A DNA stretch of 64,000 nucleotides, from assembly GCF_001482305.1 (NCBI RefSeq), contig NZ_LOHP01000014.1, positions 1 through 64,000 on the forward strand, read 5' to 3'. Position numbers and translations under genes: made by a program. The stretch is from Leucobacter sp. G161. Lineage in GTDB: Bacteria; Actinomycetota; Actinomycetes; Actinomycetales; Microbacteriaceae. Every line of letters begins with the position of its first letter. Within the stretch, counting starts at the first letter, position 1. The notes under the pieces were generated by a model that worked only from the letters and a program-made list of their open reading frames with translations, was not told the origin of the DNA and made no database searches. Of the stretch, positions 45,499-54,900 are shown one piece after another.

Positions 45499-45578
45499 GA
45501 ACGATTCTCCTCAAGATTACTTAGCCCGCAACGTGCCAAGCGGTTGACCGGTGCAGCCGTGCGACCCACCGGTGGTGG

Positions 45579-48557
45579 TTACATGCGTTGCCGAATTGCG
45601 AGGGCCGACGTGCTCCCCGCGATGAGTGTCATTCCGCCAGCCATCACCCACCATTCCCACAGCGCCATCCCGCCCCCGAAGCCTGCGGCTTGAAGCCCGG
45701 CAGCAGCAGTGGCTGCGGCGAGCGCTTCCTCAGCGGACAGCGCGGCTTTCGAAGCAGCAGCGGATTCCTCCGCCGACAGCACCTTGATCTGAGCACCAAC
45801 GTTTGTACTGCCCTGCATGGTGAGCGTGTACGGTCCGGGGGTAATGTCGGCAGGCAACCGGCCGGCCCAGGTCACTCCTCCGGAGGAATCGGCTTGGACG
45901 GTGTCATCGAGCACATTCGGTCCGGGGTAGAGCACGACGAGGACGCCCTCGTCCTCGGGCTCAAAGCCAGCTGCGCGGACCTCGATACGCCCTCCGGGAA
46001 CGATCTTCTCCGGGTCGGTCAGCACTTCAAGCCCGTCCGTCGCAGGTGGAGCGTCCGCAGCGGTGTACTTCGACTCCGTCTTCCCCTCGCCCTGCGTCGT
46101 GGAACTGTAGGTCACCCTGCTCGAGGAACCGACCGTGAACGTGAGTGGTTCGAAATCAATGCCCTGATTCGCTGAGATCCCGACCAGGCTCCCCTGCACC
46201 GGAACATTGCTCCACGTCACCTCGCCGCCTGATCCCACGCTCTTGGTAGCGGCCCCCAGGTTCAACGGAACGGTGCTCGGCCCGTACGATCCGGAGTATC
46301 CGGTTGTCAGCGTGGCAGACGTCGCGCTGGTCACCGTAATCGTCGGATTGTTCACCTGGAACATCGTGATCCCGTAACCCTTAAACGCGACGGTGCCGGA
46401 ATAGCGGACGGTTCCCGTCTGGGAGGCCTCGTTCCACGTCGAACCGCTCTGCGGGAAAAGATATCCGGCGCCGACCCCCGTTGTCGAGATGCTCCCTCCG
46501 GCGCAGTGTCCACCTGGAGTCGGGCAGGCAGCGGTGTTTGATTTCGCCGTCGTGTACCCGGCGAAGTAGTTCGAGACGCTCCACCGCAGCGACCCCGCTC
46601 CAGCCCCGCCGCCCGCGGGCGACCGGCCGGCTCCGCCCCCGCCGGTTTGTTTCCTCGCCTTGTCAATCCGCAGCATCACCGAGTTCGAGTTCGCGTGATA
46701 GTAGCGATCGCCGTCTTGCGGTTGAAAGAGCGCTTGCGCCGAATAGACGCCTTCCGGCAGCTTCGTTGTCTCGAGCACGGCGGCTCCGCCGCTCACGCGA
46801 ACGGGGCTCCCGAGCGATGTGTTTCCGTAGCTGAACGCTACCGTGCCCGCGATGGCGGGCGACACCTTCGCCGTAAACGTCACCCTGTCGCCAACGTTGG
46901 CGCTGGTGGGCGACGCGGCGAGCGTCACCGAGGTCGCCTGCTTATCGGCGACGGTAAAGGCGCCTGGGAGGGTGATGTTGAGCGGGTCGAGCTCGGTTCC
47001 CGTCTCATAAAAGCCGCCGAAGGCTTCTGCGCCCTGCTTCGTGAGTCGGGCGCCGACGTTCTTCCACGACAACGTCGTATTGGCGCTGTTGACCTCGGGT
47101 ATGCCGAGGGAGAGTTCCGCGAGCGGGGCATTGACAAACGAGAACTTCGCGCCCACCGAGTTCATGTCGACGAACTCGTAGCCCTCGACGTCGGTGTACA
47201 GCGTGCCGCTCGTTGGTGAGGTAATCACCACCCGCGGATTCGTGAACTGCAGGTCGAGCGCGTAGACCGACCGCCCGTTCACCACCATCGGGTGGGATTG
47301 GAAGTGCACCCCGTTGCCCGCGCCGAATGCGATCTCGGCGCTCGTCCCATTGGACGCCGCTGTGCCGGAGCCCCCACTCCACTGGTAGGTGCCCTGATCC
47401 TTCGCCTGCTTGGTGCTCCCGAGGAGCGCTGTCCTGCCGCCGAAGGCAGGGGCGTTGTAGATGTAGTTACGGAACGAGGCTTTGACGCCCCAGTCGAGGG
47501 TGGCGCCCTTCACGTCGATGACGGTGTTCCCGCGCTCCGACACGCGGACCTGGATCGCGGCTGCGCTCGAAGCGACGAACGCTTCGGCGTCCGTTGGCGT
47601 GAACTGTGCCGAGATGGAGTGTGTGCCGAGCGGCAGCTCCGCCGTTCGGAGCGTGGCGGCGCCGCCTGCAAGCGGCACTGGCGCGCCGAGCGAGACGTCG
47701 CCGGTAAAGAACTGCACCGAGCCCTCGGCGGTTGCGGGGGTGACGGAGACGTTGAACATCGCTTCGTCGCCCAGGAGAAGAGCGGTCGTGCTCGAAGCGT
47801 CGAATGCAGTGGTGGTGGCGACCAGGCTGGGCCCCTCCCCGCCTGGATCACCCTCCAGTCCGGCCGTGGGGAGGGAGAAGGTCACCGGATCGAACTGCTC
47901 GCCTGCCTGATAGAAGCCGGCAAAGTTCTCCGCCCCCTCCTCCGTCAGCACGGCCGCCGCGTTGGCCCAGGTGCGCACGTCACCCTCGACCGTCGGTTCG
48001 GGCAGCGTGAGTTCTGCGAGCAGCGCGTCTTGATTCGCATACGGCTCGCCAACGGTCGTTGTATCGACGTACGCGCGCCCCTCGACATCGACACGCAGTT
48101 CAGCCGTCGTTGCCGATGTCACGACCACCCTCGGATTGGTGAGGGCGATGTCAAGAATGTAGGGGTCTTCCTCGGCGGCCCCGCTTTTGTGCCCGAGGAA
48201 GTGCACACCGTTCCCGACGCCGAACGAAACATCGGCGGCGGAACCATCGAGTGCCGCGGAGCCCTGGCCTTCGCTCCACTGGTATTCCCCGGTGGTGTTC
48301 CCCAGCAGTTCGATAGTCCCCTTCGGGATCGGGCCGACAATGTATTTCCTGAAGGACTCTTTCACCCCCCAGTCAAGGGTCGCGCCCGACACGGCGCCGG
48401 TGGTCTCGTCAGGCGCGGCGGCAGCGATCGCTGGCGCGAAGAGCGCGGTCCCCGCCGCGAGGAACGCGACGAGTGCTCCCCCCACCGCCCGACCGAATAG
48501 GCCGAGCGGTGTTCTGTGCTGACGGCGGAGTTCGTTCTGCACTGGGGAAACACTCAT
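45579..48557 (-). CDS. Three-HtaA-domain surface heme-binding protein (operon B, second gene)
   Basis: A 992-residue exported protein. Order: signal peptide (about 1-48), HtaA-1 (about 55-232), Ig-like domain (about 245-345), HtaA-2 (about 350-540), Ig-like domain (about 550-640), Gly-rich linker, HtaA-3 (about 665-810), a beta domain (about 840-935) with LVVLYPGPNVLDD, Ala-rich stretch, and a terminal transmembrane helix. HtaA-1 and -2 have the Tyr/His/Tyr set (FRKYIVG, FLGHKSG, FAGFYQAGE; FRNYIYN, FQSHPMV, FGGFYETGT). HtaA-3 has Tyr in place of the His (FKGYGITM) and lacks the last Tyr, so it may not bind heme. Starts 14 bp after the preceding gene; same operon. Confidence 0.9.
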   Translation of the reverse strand: MSVSPVQNELRRQHRTPLGLFGRAVGGALVAFLAAGTALFAPAIAAAAPDETTGAVSGATLDWGVKESFRKYIVGPIPKGTIELLGNTTGEYQWSEGQGSAALDGSAADVSFGVGNGVHFLGHKSGAAEEDPYILDIALTNPRVVVTSATTAELRVDVEGRAYVDTTTVGEPYANQDALLAELTLPEPTVEGDVRTWANAAAVLTEEGAENFAGFYQAGEQFDPVTFSLPTAGLEGDPGGEGPSLVATTTAFDASSTTALLLGDEAMFNVSVTPATAEGSVQFFTGDVSLGAPVPLAGGAATLRTAELPLGTHSISAQFTPTDAEAFVASSAAAIQVRVSERGNTVIDVKGATLDWGVKASFRNYIYNAPAFGGRTALLGSTKQAKDQGTYQWSGGSGTAASNGTSAEIAFGAGNGVHFQSHPMVVNGRSVYALDLQFTNPRVVITSPTSGTLYTDVEGYEFVDMNSVGAKFSFVNAPLAELSLGIPEVNSANTTLSWKNVGARLTKQGAEAFGGFYETGTELDPLNITLPGAFTVADKQATSVTLAASPTSANVGDRVTFTAKVSPAIAGTVAFSYGNTSLGSPVRVSGGAAVLETTKLPEGVYSAQALFQPQDGDRYYHANSNSVMLRIDKARKQTGGGGAGRSPAGGGAGAGSLRWSVSNYFAGYTTAKSNTAACPTPGGHCAGGSISTTGVGAGYLFPQSGSTWNEASQTGTVRYSGTVAFKGYGITMFQVNNPTITVTSATSATLTTGYSGSYGPSTVPLNLGAATKSVGSGGEVTWSNVPVQGSLVGISANQGIDFEPLTFTVGSSSRVTYSSTTQGEGKTESKYTAADAPPATDGLEVLTDPEKIVPGGRIEVRAAGFEPEDEGVLVVLYPGPNVLDDTVQADSSGGVTWAGRLPADITPGPYTLTMQGSTNVGAQIKVLSAEESAAASKAALSAEEALAAATAAAGLQAAGFGGGMALWEWWVMAGGMTLIAGSTSALAIRQRM

Positions 48558-48571
48558 CGCGTTGATCTCTC

Positions 48572-50803
48572 CTATCGGATGATGCCGTTGACACCCGAGC
48601 GGGCGGCAAGGCTGCGGCGGGCGGCGAGCAGGGCTCCACCGAGCAGGAGCAGCAGCCCGGCCCCAACGGCGAGGCTCACTGCGGGCCCGTCGGATCCGCC
48701 CTTGGCGAGCGGATCGTTCGAACCCTTGTTGTCCTCAGGGGTCTGCTTGTCGCCGCCACCGGGGTTCTCACCGTCACTACCCGGGCCGCCACCACCGGGG
48801 CCATCGCCGCCGGGCTCGGTGACGGTAGCCTTCTCAACGACAAACGCATCAGCGAAGGTGAAGACTCTGTCGGTGCTGGTGTTCGTGACGGTGATGCTGT
48901 GCGCACCGAGCGCGAAGTCTGCCGGAACCGTCCAGCTCGCGTTCACGAACCCTGATTCGTCGGCCGTGTAGCGATCGGGCAGCGTCGCAGTCTCTGACTG
49001 GATCGCAATCTCGAACTCATCGCCAGCCGCGAACGCGCCAATCCTCAGCTCAAGCTCGTCTCCTGGGTTCACGGTAACCGTTCCCGCAGGCTTTCCGTTG
49101 ATCTGCACCACTGGGAACGCGGCAACCGTCACTGAAACCGCGGCCGACTCAGACTGTGCGTGAACATCCGTGTTCGCGGGGACAAACTCGGCAACGACCT
49201 CGTTCGCGCCGACGCCGAGATCGGTCGTTGTCAGCGATGCTGCGCCGTCCGCCACGGTAACGGGATCGGCAAGTCTCTCGCCGTTGCTGGTGAACCGCAC
49301 TGTGCCCGCCACATCGGCGGTCACTGCTGCAGCGAGCTCAACTTCGTCGCCGGCAAACACCGACGATTCGGAGGCGTCCAGCGTGACGGATGTGGCCTGG
49401 GCCGGCGCGAACTCGATCGGCGTGAATGTCTCGAACGGTGCGTAGGTGGCTCCGCCACCGGGGTACGTGTAGACACCATAGTGCCCGTTCTCGAGCGCCA
49501 ACGCGCTGTCCTTTGTCAGCGTCAGGGTGGTCTCAAACGTTCCGTCGGCGTTCAGCTCGATGCCACCGGGCACCGAGGAGATGAGCGCGAGCTCGGGTGC
49601 CTGCACTGCCCAGCGGGTATCGAAGCCTTTGCGGGCCGCAGAGGTGATGCCCTGTGACGGCTGCCACTGCTCAGCGAACGATCCGAAGACGACGTATGCA
49701 CCGGTGAAGCGGCCGGCGAGCGGCGCGTACCGGCCGTCGGTGTCGGGAGACTTCGGCAGGAAGCCGGTGCCGGTAACGGTGACTTCTTCGCCAGCGGGGT
49801 CAATGCCTGACAGCTTGTCGACCATGACAGTGGGGGTGTTCCTCGGTGTGACGGTCACTTCGAAAACATCCGAGACTGACCCGAGGAATGCGGAGCCGCT
49901 TTCCGGCGCAAACTCAGCGGTCAGGCTGTTCGACCCAACTTCAAGCGCTGAAGTCTGCAGGGTCGCGGTGCCCGCGTCGACAGCGACCGGCTCGCCCAGG
50001 GTGGAGTCGCCGTTCGTGAACTGCACCGTTCCCGGTGCCTCTGGCGCAACCGTCGCCGTCAGGGTGAGGATGTCCCCCTGGGTGACGGTGTCCGCTGATG
50101 CGACGAGCGTGGTCTGCGTCGCCACAGCCACGGGTTGCGTCGCGATCGGCAGGGAGAAGCTCACAGGGTCGAGCAGTTCACCGGGCTCGTAGAACCCTGC
50201 GAAGTTTTCCGCGCCTTCCTTTGTGAGAACGGCCTTTGCGTCGCTCCAGGTGCGCACGTCACCGTCTATCGTCGGTTCGGGGAGTGTCAGTTCGGCGAGC
50301 GAGGCGTTCTCGTTCGAATACCAGTCGCCGACGGTGGTCGTGTTGACAAACTCGCGGCCTTCGACGTCTGCGCGGAGCTCACCGGTCGTTGGCGAGGTCA
50401 CCACTATTCTCGGGTTCGTGAACGCCACGTCGAGGATGTAGGGGGCGTCGTCGGCAGCGCCGCTCTTGTGCCCGCGGAAGTGGACGCCGTTTCCGACCCC
50501 GAATGAGACATCAGCACTCGAACCGTCGAGCGCTGCAGTGCCCTGGCCGCCACTCCACTGATACGTACCAGTGGTGTTTCCGAGCAGTTCGATCGATCCC
50601 TTCGGGATCGGCCCTACAACATACCTCCGGAATGACTCTTTCACACCCCAGTCAAGCGTCGCGCCAGCGACAATGGCGTCGTCCATCACCGCAGATTCTG
50701 CGGATGCGATGGTCGGGGCGAGTGTCAGGCTGCTGGCCGCGAGCAGCGTTGTTGTAAGTGCGCCAAGTAACGCACCGCGCTTTCTGCGCTCAGTGATTCC
50801 CAT
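48572..50803 (-). CDS. HtaA-domain surface protein with Ig-like domains (operon B, first gene)
   Basis: A 743-residue exported protein. Order: signal peptide (about 1-35), HtaA domain (about 45-222) closely similar to HtaA-1 of the next gene, Ig-like repeat (about 230-320), a beta-sandwich with TVTGTGFLPKS and GAYVVFGSFAEQW (about 325-460), another Ig-like repeat (about 465-555), a further beta region, a Gly/Pro-rich linker, and a C-terminal anchor: LAKGG, hydrophobic helix, basic RRSLAARS. The helix and basic tail look like a sortase signal, but LAKGG is not a standard LPxTG/LAxTG. HtaA Tyr/His/Tyr are present (FRRYVVG, FRGHKSG, FAGFYEPGE). AAGGAG precedes ATG 50803. Confidence 0.9.
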   Translation of the reverse strand: MGITERRKRGALLGALTTTLLAASSLTLAPTIASAESAVMDDAIVAGATLDWGVKESFRRYVVGPIPKGSIELLGNTTGTYQWSGGQGTAALDGSSADVSFGVGNGVHFRGHKSGAADDAPYILDVAFTNPRIVVTSPTTGELRADVEGREFVNTTTVGDWYSNENASLAELTLPEPTIDGDVRTWSDAKAVLTKEGAENFAGFYEPGELLDPVSFSLPIATQPVAVATQTTLVASADTVTQGDILTLTATVAPEAPGTVQFTNGDSTLGEPVAVDAGTATLQTSALEVGSNSLTAEFAPESGSAFLGSVSDVFEVTVTPRNTPTVMVDKLSGIDPAGEEVTVTGTGFLPKSPDTDGRYAPLAGRFTGAYVVFGSFAEQWQPSQGITSAARKGFDTRWAVQAPELALISSVPGGIELNADGTFETTLTLTKDSALALENGHYGVYTYPGGGATYAPFETFTPIEFAPAQATSVTLDASESSVFAGDEVELAAAVTADVAGTVRFTSNGERLADPVTVADGAASLTTTDLGVGANEVVAEFVPANTDVHAQSESAAVSVTVAAFPVVQINGKPAGTVTVNPGDELELRIGAFAAGDEFEIAIQSETATLPDRYTADESGFVNASWTVPADFALGAHSITVTNTSTDRVFTFADAFVVEKATVTEPGGDGPGGGGPGSDGENPGGGDKQTPEDNKGSNDPLAKGGSDGPAVSLAVGAGLLLLLGGALLAARRSLAARSGVNGIIR

Positions 50804-50864
50804 GCGTACGTGCTCCTTGTCGAGTACAGAGATGTGAGAGCACCGAGACGCGCCCTCATCGGAT

Positions 50865-50883
50865 CAAGGTAAGGCAACCCTTA
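50865..50883 (-). promoter_or_regulatory. DtxR/IdeR iron box upstream of hta operon B
   Basis: On the minus strand TAAGGGTTGCCTTACCTTG, 16 of 19 positions matching TWAGGTTAGSCTWACCTWA. Located 62 bp upstream of the first gene of operon B. Confidence 0.75.
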
Positions 50884-50901
50884 ACTGGACCCCACGTATC
50901 A

Positions 50902-50929
50902 GTTTGACCACAATCGTCAGATGATGCAA
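50902..50929 (-). promoter_or_regulatory. Shared upstream element, operon B copy
   Basis: ATCGTCAGATGATGCAA (50913-50929, plus-strand reading) matches 15 of 17 bases of the element at 56078-56094. Adjacent GTTTGACCA (50902) and GTCAGATGA (50916) form a weak direct repeat with 14-bp spacing, as in the other promoter. Candidate activator or regulator site. Confidence 0.5.
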
Positions 50930-51007
50930 CCCCCGCTGTTAATTTTTGGAGCATCTCTTGCCGCCCGCCCGTCCCTGCGGGTGCTCGTTCCGGCGCAGCA
51001 CACACAA

Positions 51008-51039
51008 AACCGGCCGGGTGGTAAGCCACCCGGCCGGTT
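51008..51039 (-). terminator. Terminator of hta operon A
   Basis: Perfect 14-bp stem AACCGGCCGGGTGG / CCACCCGGCCGGTT with loop TAAG (51022-51025); on the minus strand it continues into GTTTTGTGTG. It lies 22 bp past the stop of the one-domain hta gene and separates operons A and B. Confidence 0.88.
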
Positions 51040-51061
51040 CAAGCATTCCTATCGCGGAGCG

Positions 51062-51949
51062 TTACTCAGGCGTTCCTTGTCCCTCGTCATCAGCCCCGCC
51101 CTCATCGCCGTTCGGCTTCTTACCGCGCCCGGCGAGCAGCATTCCACCCGTGACGCCGATGGCTATGAGTGCGACTCCACCGATCACGATCGGCAGCCAC
51201 GGAATCTCTGGCCCCGCGGCTTCCGGAACTGGTGCTGGTTCCGGGGCGGGGGTGACTTCGGGAGCGGGATCGGGAGCATCGGTTGCCGGCCCAGAGGCCC
51301 CGAGCTGGCAGCCCGACACCGCAATCGTCACAGCCAGCGGATCAAGGTTGCTACCTGCGACGTAGTCGCCATAGTCACCATTGAGCGCTTTGGCCCCTTC
51401 AGCGGTGAGCAGCACGGGCGCATTCTCGACTGCGAAGCCATCGCCCGTGGTTGCCCCAGCGAGGTCGACCTTGCCCATCGGAATACGCTCGAACGAGAGT
51501 TCACCGCCCTCGACGTCGGTCGAGGCCACTCCAACGACCAGCTGAGCTGACTGCGGGCCGGTGAAGACTACCTCTGGGTTCTGCAGATCGAGCTTCATGA
51601 GCCCGCCGTGCCCGGTGAAGTGCACGTCTCCGGTGAAGGTGACTGAGCCGGATTCGAGATCCGCACCGAATTCGCCTGTGCCATTCTTCCAACTGAAAGC
51701 GGGCGTCTCGTAGCTCGCACCATTTTCCATCGTCCACTCGCCGTTCGCGATGCTTCCGCTGATGTAGTTACGGAACCGCTCGAGCACGCCCCAGCGGAGC
51801 TCAGCTGAGGTAACCGTGCACACTGCGGCGTCACCGTCTGCGGCCTCGGTCGAGGCGGCCGAGGGGCTGGCGGGCCCAAATAGCAGGCCTGCCGCCAGCC
51901 CTGCGGCAACGGCCGCCGTCGCTCCTCGGCGCACGATCCTTCGATTCAC
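51062..51949 (-). CDS. Single HtaA-domain membrane-anchored heme-binding protein (operon A, second gene)
   Basis: A 295-residue surface protein: signal peptide, one HtaA domain (about residues 48-215), Pro/Ala-rich linker, C-terminal transmembrane helix (IPWLPIVIGGVALIAIGVTG) and a charged cytoplasmic tail. Heme-ligand positions are present: Tyr in RFRNYISGSI, His in FTGHGGLMKL, Tyr in GDYGDYVAGS. GTG 51949 is chosen: AAGGAG lies about 9 nt upstream, and the signal peptide then starts VNRRIVRR. It begins 25 bp after the large four-repeat gene and is its operon partner. Very similar in plan to the gene at 44626. Confidence 0.88.
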   Translation of the reverse strand: MNRRIVRRGATAAVAAGLAAGLLFGPASPSAASTEAADGDAAVCTVTSAELRWGVLERFRNYISGSIANGEWTMENGASYETPAFSWKNGTGEFGADLESGSVTFTGDVHFTGHGGLMKLDLQNPEVVFTGPQSAQLVVGVASTDVEGGELSFERIPMGKVDLAGATTGDGFAVENAPVLLTAEGAKALNGDYGDYVAGSNLDPLAVTIAVSGCQLGASGPATDAPDPAPEVTPAPEPAPVPEAAGPEIPWLPIVIGGVALIAIGVTGGMLLAGRGKKPNGDEGGADDEGQGTPE

Positions 51950-51974
51950 AAACGTCTCCTTGTCGCGCATTCGG

Positions 51975-54900
51975 CTAGCGGGTACTGCTGGTATCGACCG
52001 TAGCATTTGCCGAGTTCCTGCGTTGGTTCACAACCAGGGCTCCCATAGCACCCGCAAGGGCGATCAGCGCGCCTGCGCCGACCCACCACATCCAGACGGG
52101 ACCACTCGTCGGATCCGCGATCGCTGCCGCCGCCTGCTGCGGTTGTGCGCTCGCTTCAACAGTGCCCTGTTCGATGACTGGCTTGGCCTTCTTCTTGGTC
52201 TTCTCGACCACCTTGATGACCGCTCCAGCATCCGTACTGCCCTGCAGTGTGATGGTGTGCTCGCCCGGCTCGAGATCCTCAGGAAGTGTGCCGATCCAGC
52301 GCACCTCACCGAAGGAGTTCGCGCCCGCCTTGTCGTCGAGGACGATCGGATCGGAGTAGAGCACCACGAGGATGTCCCGCTCGTCAACCTCAAAGCCGGG
52401 CGCAGCGAACTCGATCTCGCCGCCGGGAACCAGCTCGTCCGCGGGAGTGATCACCCGGATACCGGTCGTGGCCGGCGGGGTTGCTGCCGCCACTCGAGCG
52501 GCCTTCTGCTCGGTCTGCGTGGTCGACCCGAACTGCGCGCTACTCGGAGCGCCCACCGTGAAACTCAGCGGGTCCACGGCGAACGATCCACCGCCCGAGG
52601 CGCCGCCGCCAGTATTGCCGCCGCCGCTGATGGAACCGTTCACCGGCACACCGCTCCAGGTCACTTCACCGCCGGCGCCGACCGTCTTTGAGGCCGCTCC
52701 AAGGTTCAGGCCGAAGCTGCGGCCTCCCGCGCTGATCGTGCCGCTGGTGGGACCCGTGATGGTGATCACGGGGTTCGCGAAGGTCTCGGTCAGCAGACCC
52801 TTGTGGCCGGTGAAGGTGACCACGCCAGAGAACTGCACGCTACCGGTCTGCGCCTTGGCGTTCCACGATCCGCCGTCAGCCTGCGGGAACATGTACGCTC
52901 CCCCGCTGCTGCCAACGCCGCTCGTCGAGATCGCGCCCTTCGCGATGCGCCCGGTCACGTAGCCCTTGAACCCAGAGGAAATGCCCCACGAGAGCGAACC
53001 AGCCTGCTGCGAGCTCGAGGTGCCAACCGGCTTCGGCTGCGGCTTCGGCTTGGGCTTCACAACCGGCTTGGTCGGCGGCACGGGAGTGGTGGTACCACCG
53101 TCCTTGCCTGCTCCCACCGTGAAGCTGACATCGTCGAACCTCTCGCCTGCCGGGTAGTTCTGGAACGCAAGCACTGACTCCGCCCGGAGCTTCGCGGTCG
53201 CCTTCTTCCAGGTCACCTCGCCGTTCTTCCCGGTGGTCTTCGTCGCCTTCGACAGGTCGATGTCGACGAGCGGCTGTACCTTGCCGTTGACCTTTGCAGT
53301 CATCACTGCACTCTTGGGACCGGTGATCTTGATCTTCGGGTCAAGGATCGACAGTTGAAGCGCTCCCTCGTGTGCTTCGAAGCTCACCCCGCCGCCATAC
53401 GGCACTGTGCCAGCCTGGCTCTCCGGGTTCCAGTCTCCGCCCTTGATCTGTGGGAAGACGAAGGTGTTGCCCGACCGCGATGCGGCGCCCAGCACCTGCA
53501 CCTTGCCACCGGCAATGTTCTCGATGTAGTTCACGAACCGACCGAAAATGCCCCACTGCAGGTCGCCATCACCTGGCGTGACAACGACGCCACCAAACAC
53601 GGCGTCCCACTGTGCCGATGTCACGGCGAGGTCGGCCTGGCCGAGGTAACGCGAGTCGTTCAGCAGCCCGTGAGCGAGCCACGAGACCGCCACATATTCC
53701 TTGGAACGGTCAAGCTTCGCCGCGGGGACTTTGAGCTCCCGGGTCACTTTCCCGTCTTTGATAAACATCTTGTACGCGAAGTCCTCTGCGGCACCCGCAT
53801 CGGCGCTCGAGCTGTACTCCTTCACGCGGTCCTTCTCGATGATACCGACGTAGACGCCCTGATCATCTTTGCCAGTGTCGGGAACGTCCGCTGCAGCACG
53901 CAGCACGATGTTCTCGATCGTCGCGGAGACACGCAGTCCCTCAGCAGACGCGTCGGTTACCGACGCAGTCACCTTCGGTAGCTGACCGAAGACGGCGTCC
54001 CACTGCGCAGGTGTCACCGCCAGGTTGGCCTGGCCGAGGTAACGGGAGTCAATCATCATGCCGTGAGCGAGCCACGAAACAGCGACGTACTCCTTGGTGC
54101 GGTCCAACTTTTCCGCGGGAACGCTGATGTCGCGCGTCACCTTTCCGTCCTTGATGAACATCTTGTAGGCGAAGTCTTGCGCTGCACCCGCTGCTGCGTC
54201 CGTCGCGTACTCGTTGACGCGATCCTTCTCGATGATTCCGACGTAGACGCCCTGATCATCCTTGCCGGTGTCGGGAACATCGGCCGCCGCACGAAGCACG
54301 ATGTTCTCGATCGTCGCGGAGACACGCAGTCCCTCTGCCGATGCCGCAGTGACTGTCGCTGAAATGCTGGGCTTCGGGCCGAAGACGGCGTCCCACTGCG
54401 CCGGCGTCACCGCGAGGTCAGCCTGACCGAGGTAGCGCGAGTCGTTCAACAGGCCGTGCGCGCGCCATGAGACAGCGACGTACTCCTTCGAACGGTCCAG
54501 CTTGGCTGCGGAAACCTTAATGTCCCGAGTAACCTTGCCGTCCTTGATAAACATCTTGTACGCGAAGTCCTCGGCGGCTCCGGCATCGGCGCTCGAACCA
54601 TACTCCTTCACGCGATCCTTCTCGATGATTCCGACGTACACGCCCTGATCATCCTTGCCAGTGTCGGGAACGTCCGCCGCTGCACGCAGCACGATGTTCT
54701 CGATCGTCGCAGAAACGCGGAGACCCTCAGCAGATGCGTCGGTCACCGACGCCGACACGCGAGCCTGCGATGCACCGAACACTGCGTCCCACTGTGCCGG
54801 AGTCACCGCGAGGTCAGCCTGCCCGAGGAAGCGATCATCGTCGAGGAAGCCATGTGCACGCCACATGACAGCCACGTACTCAGTGCCGCGCTGAAGGTCA

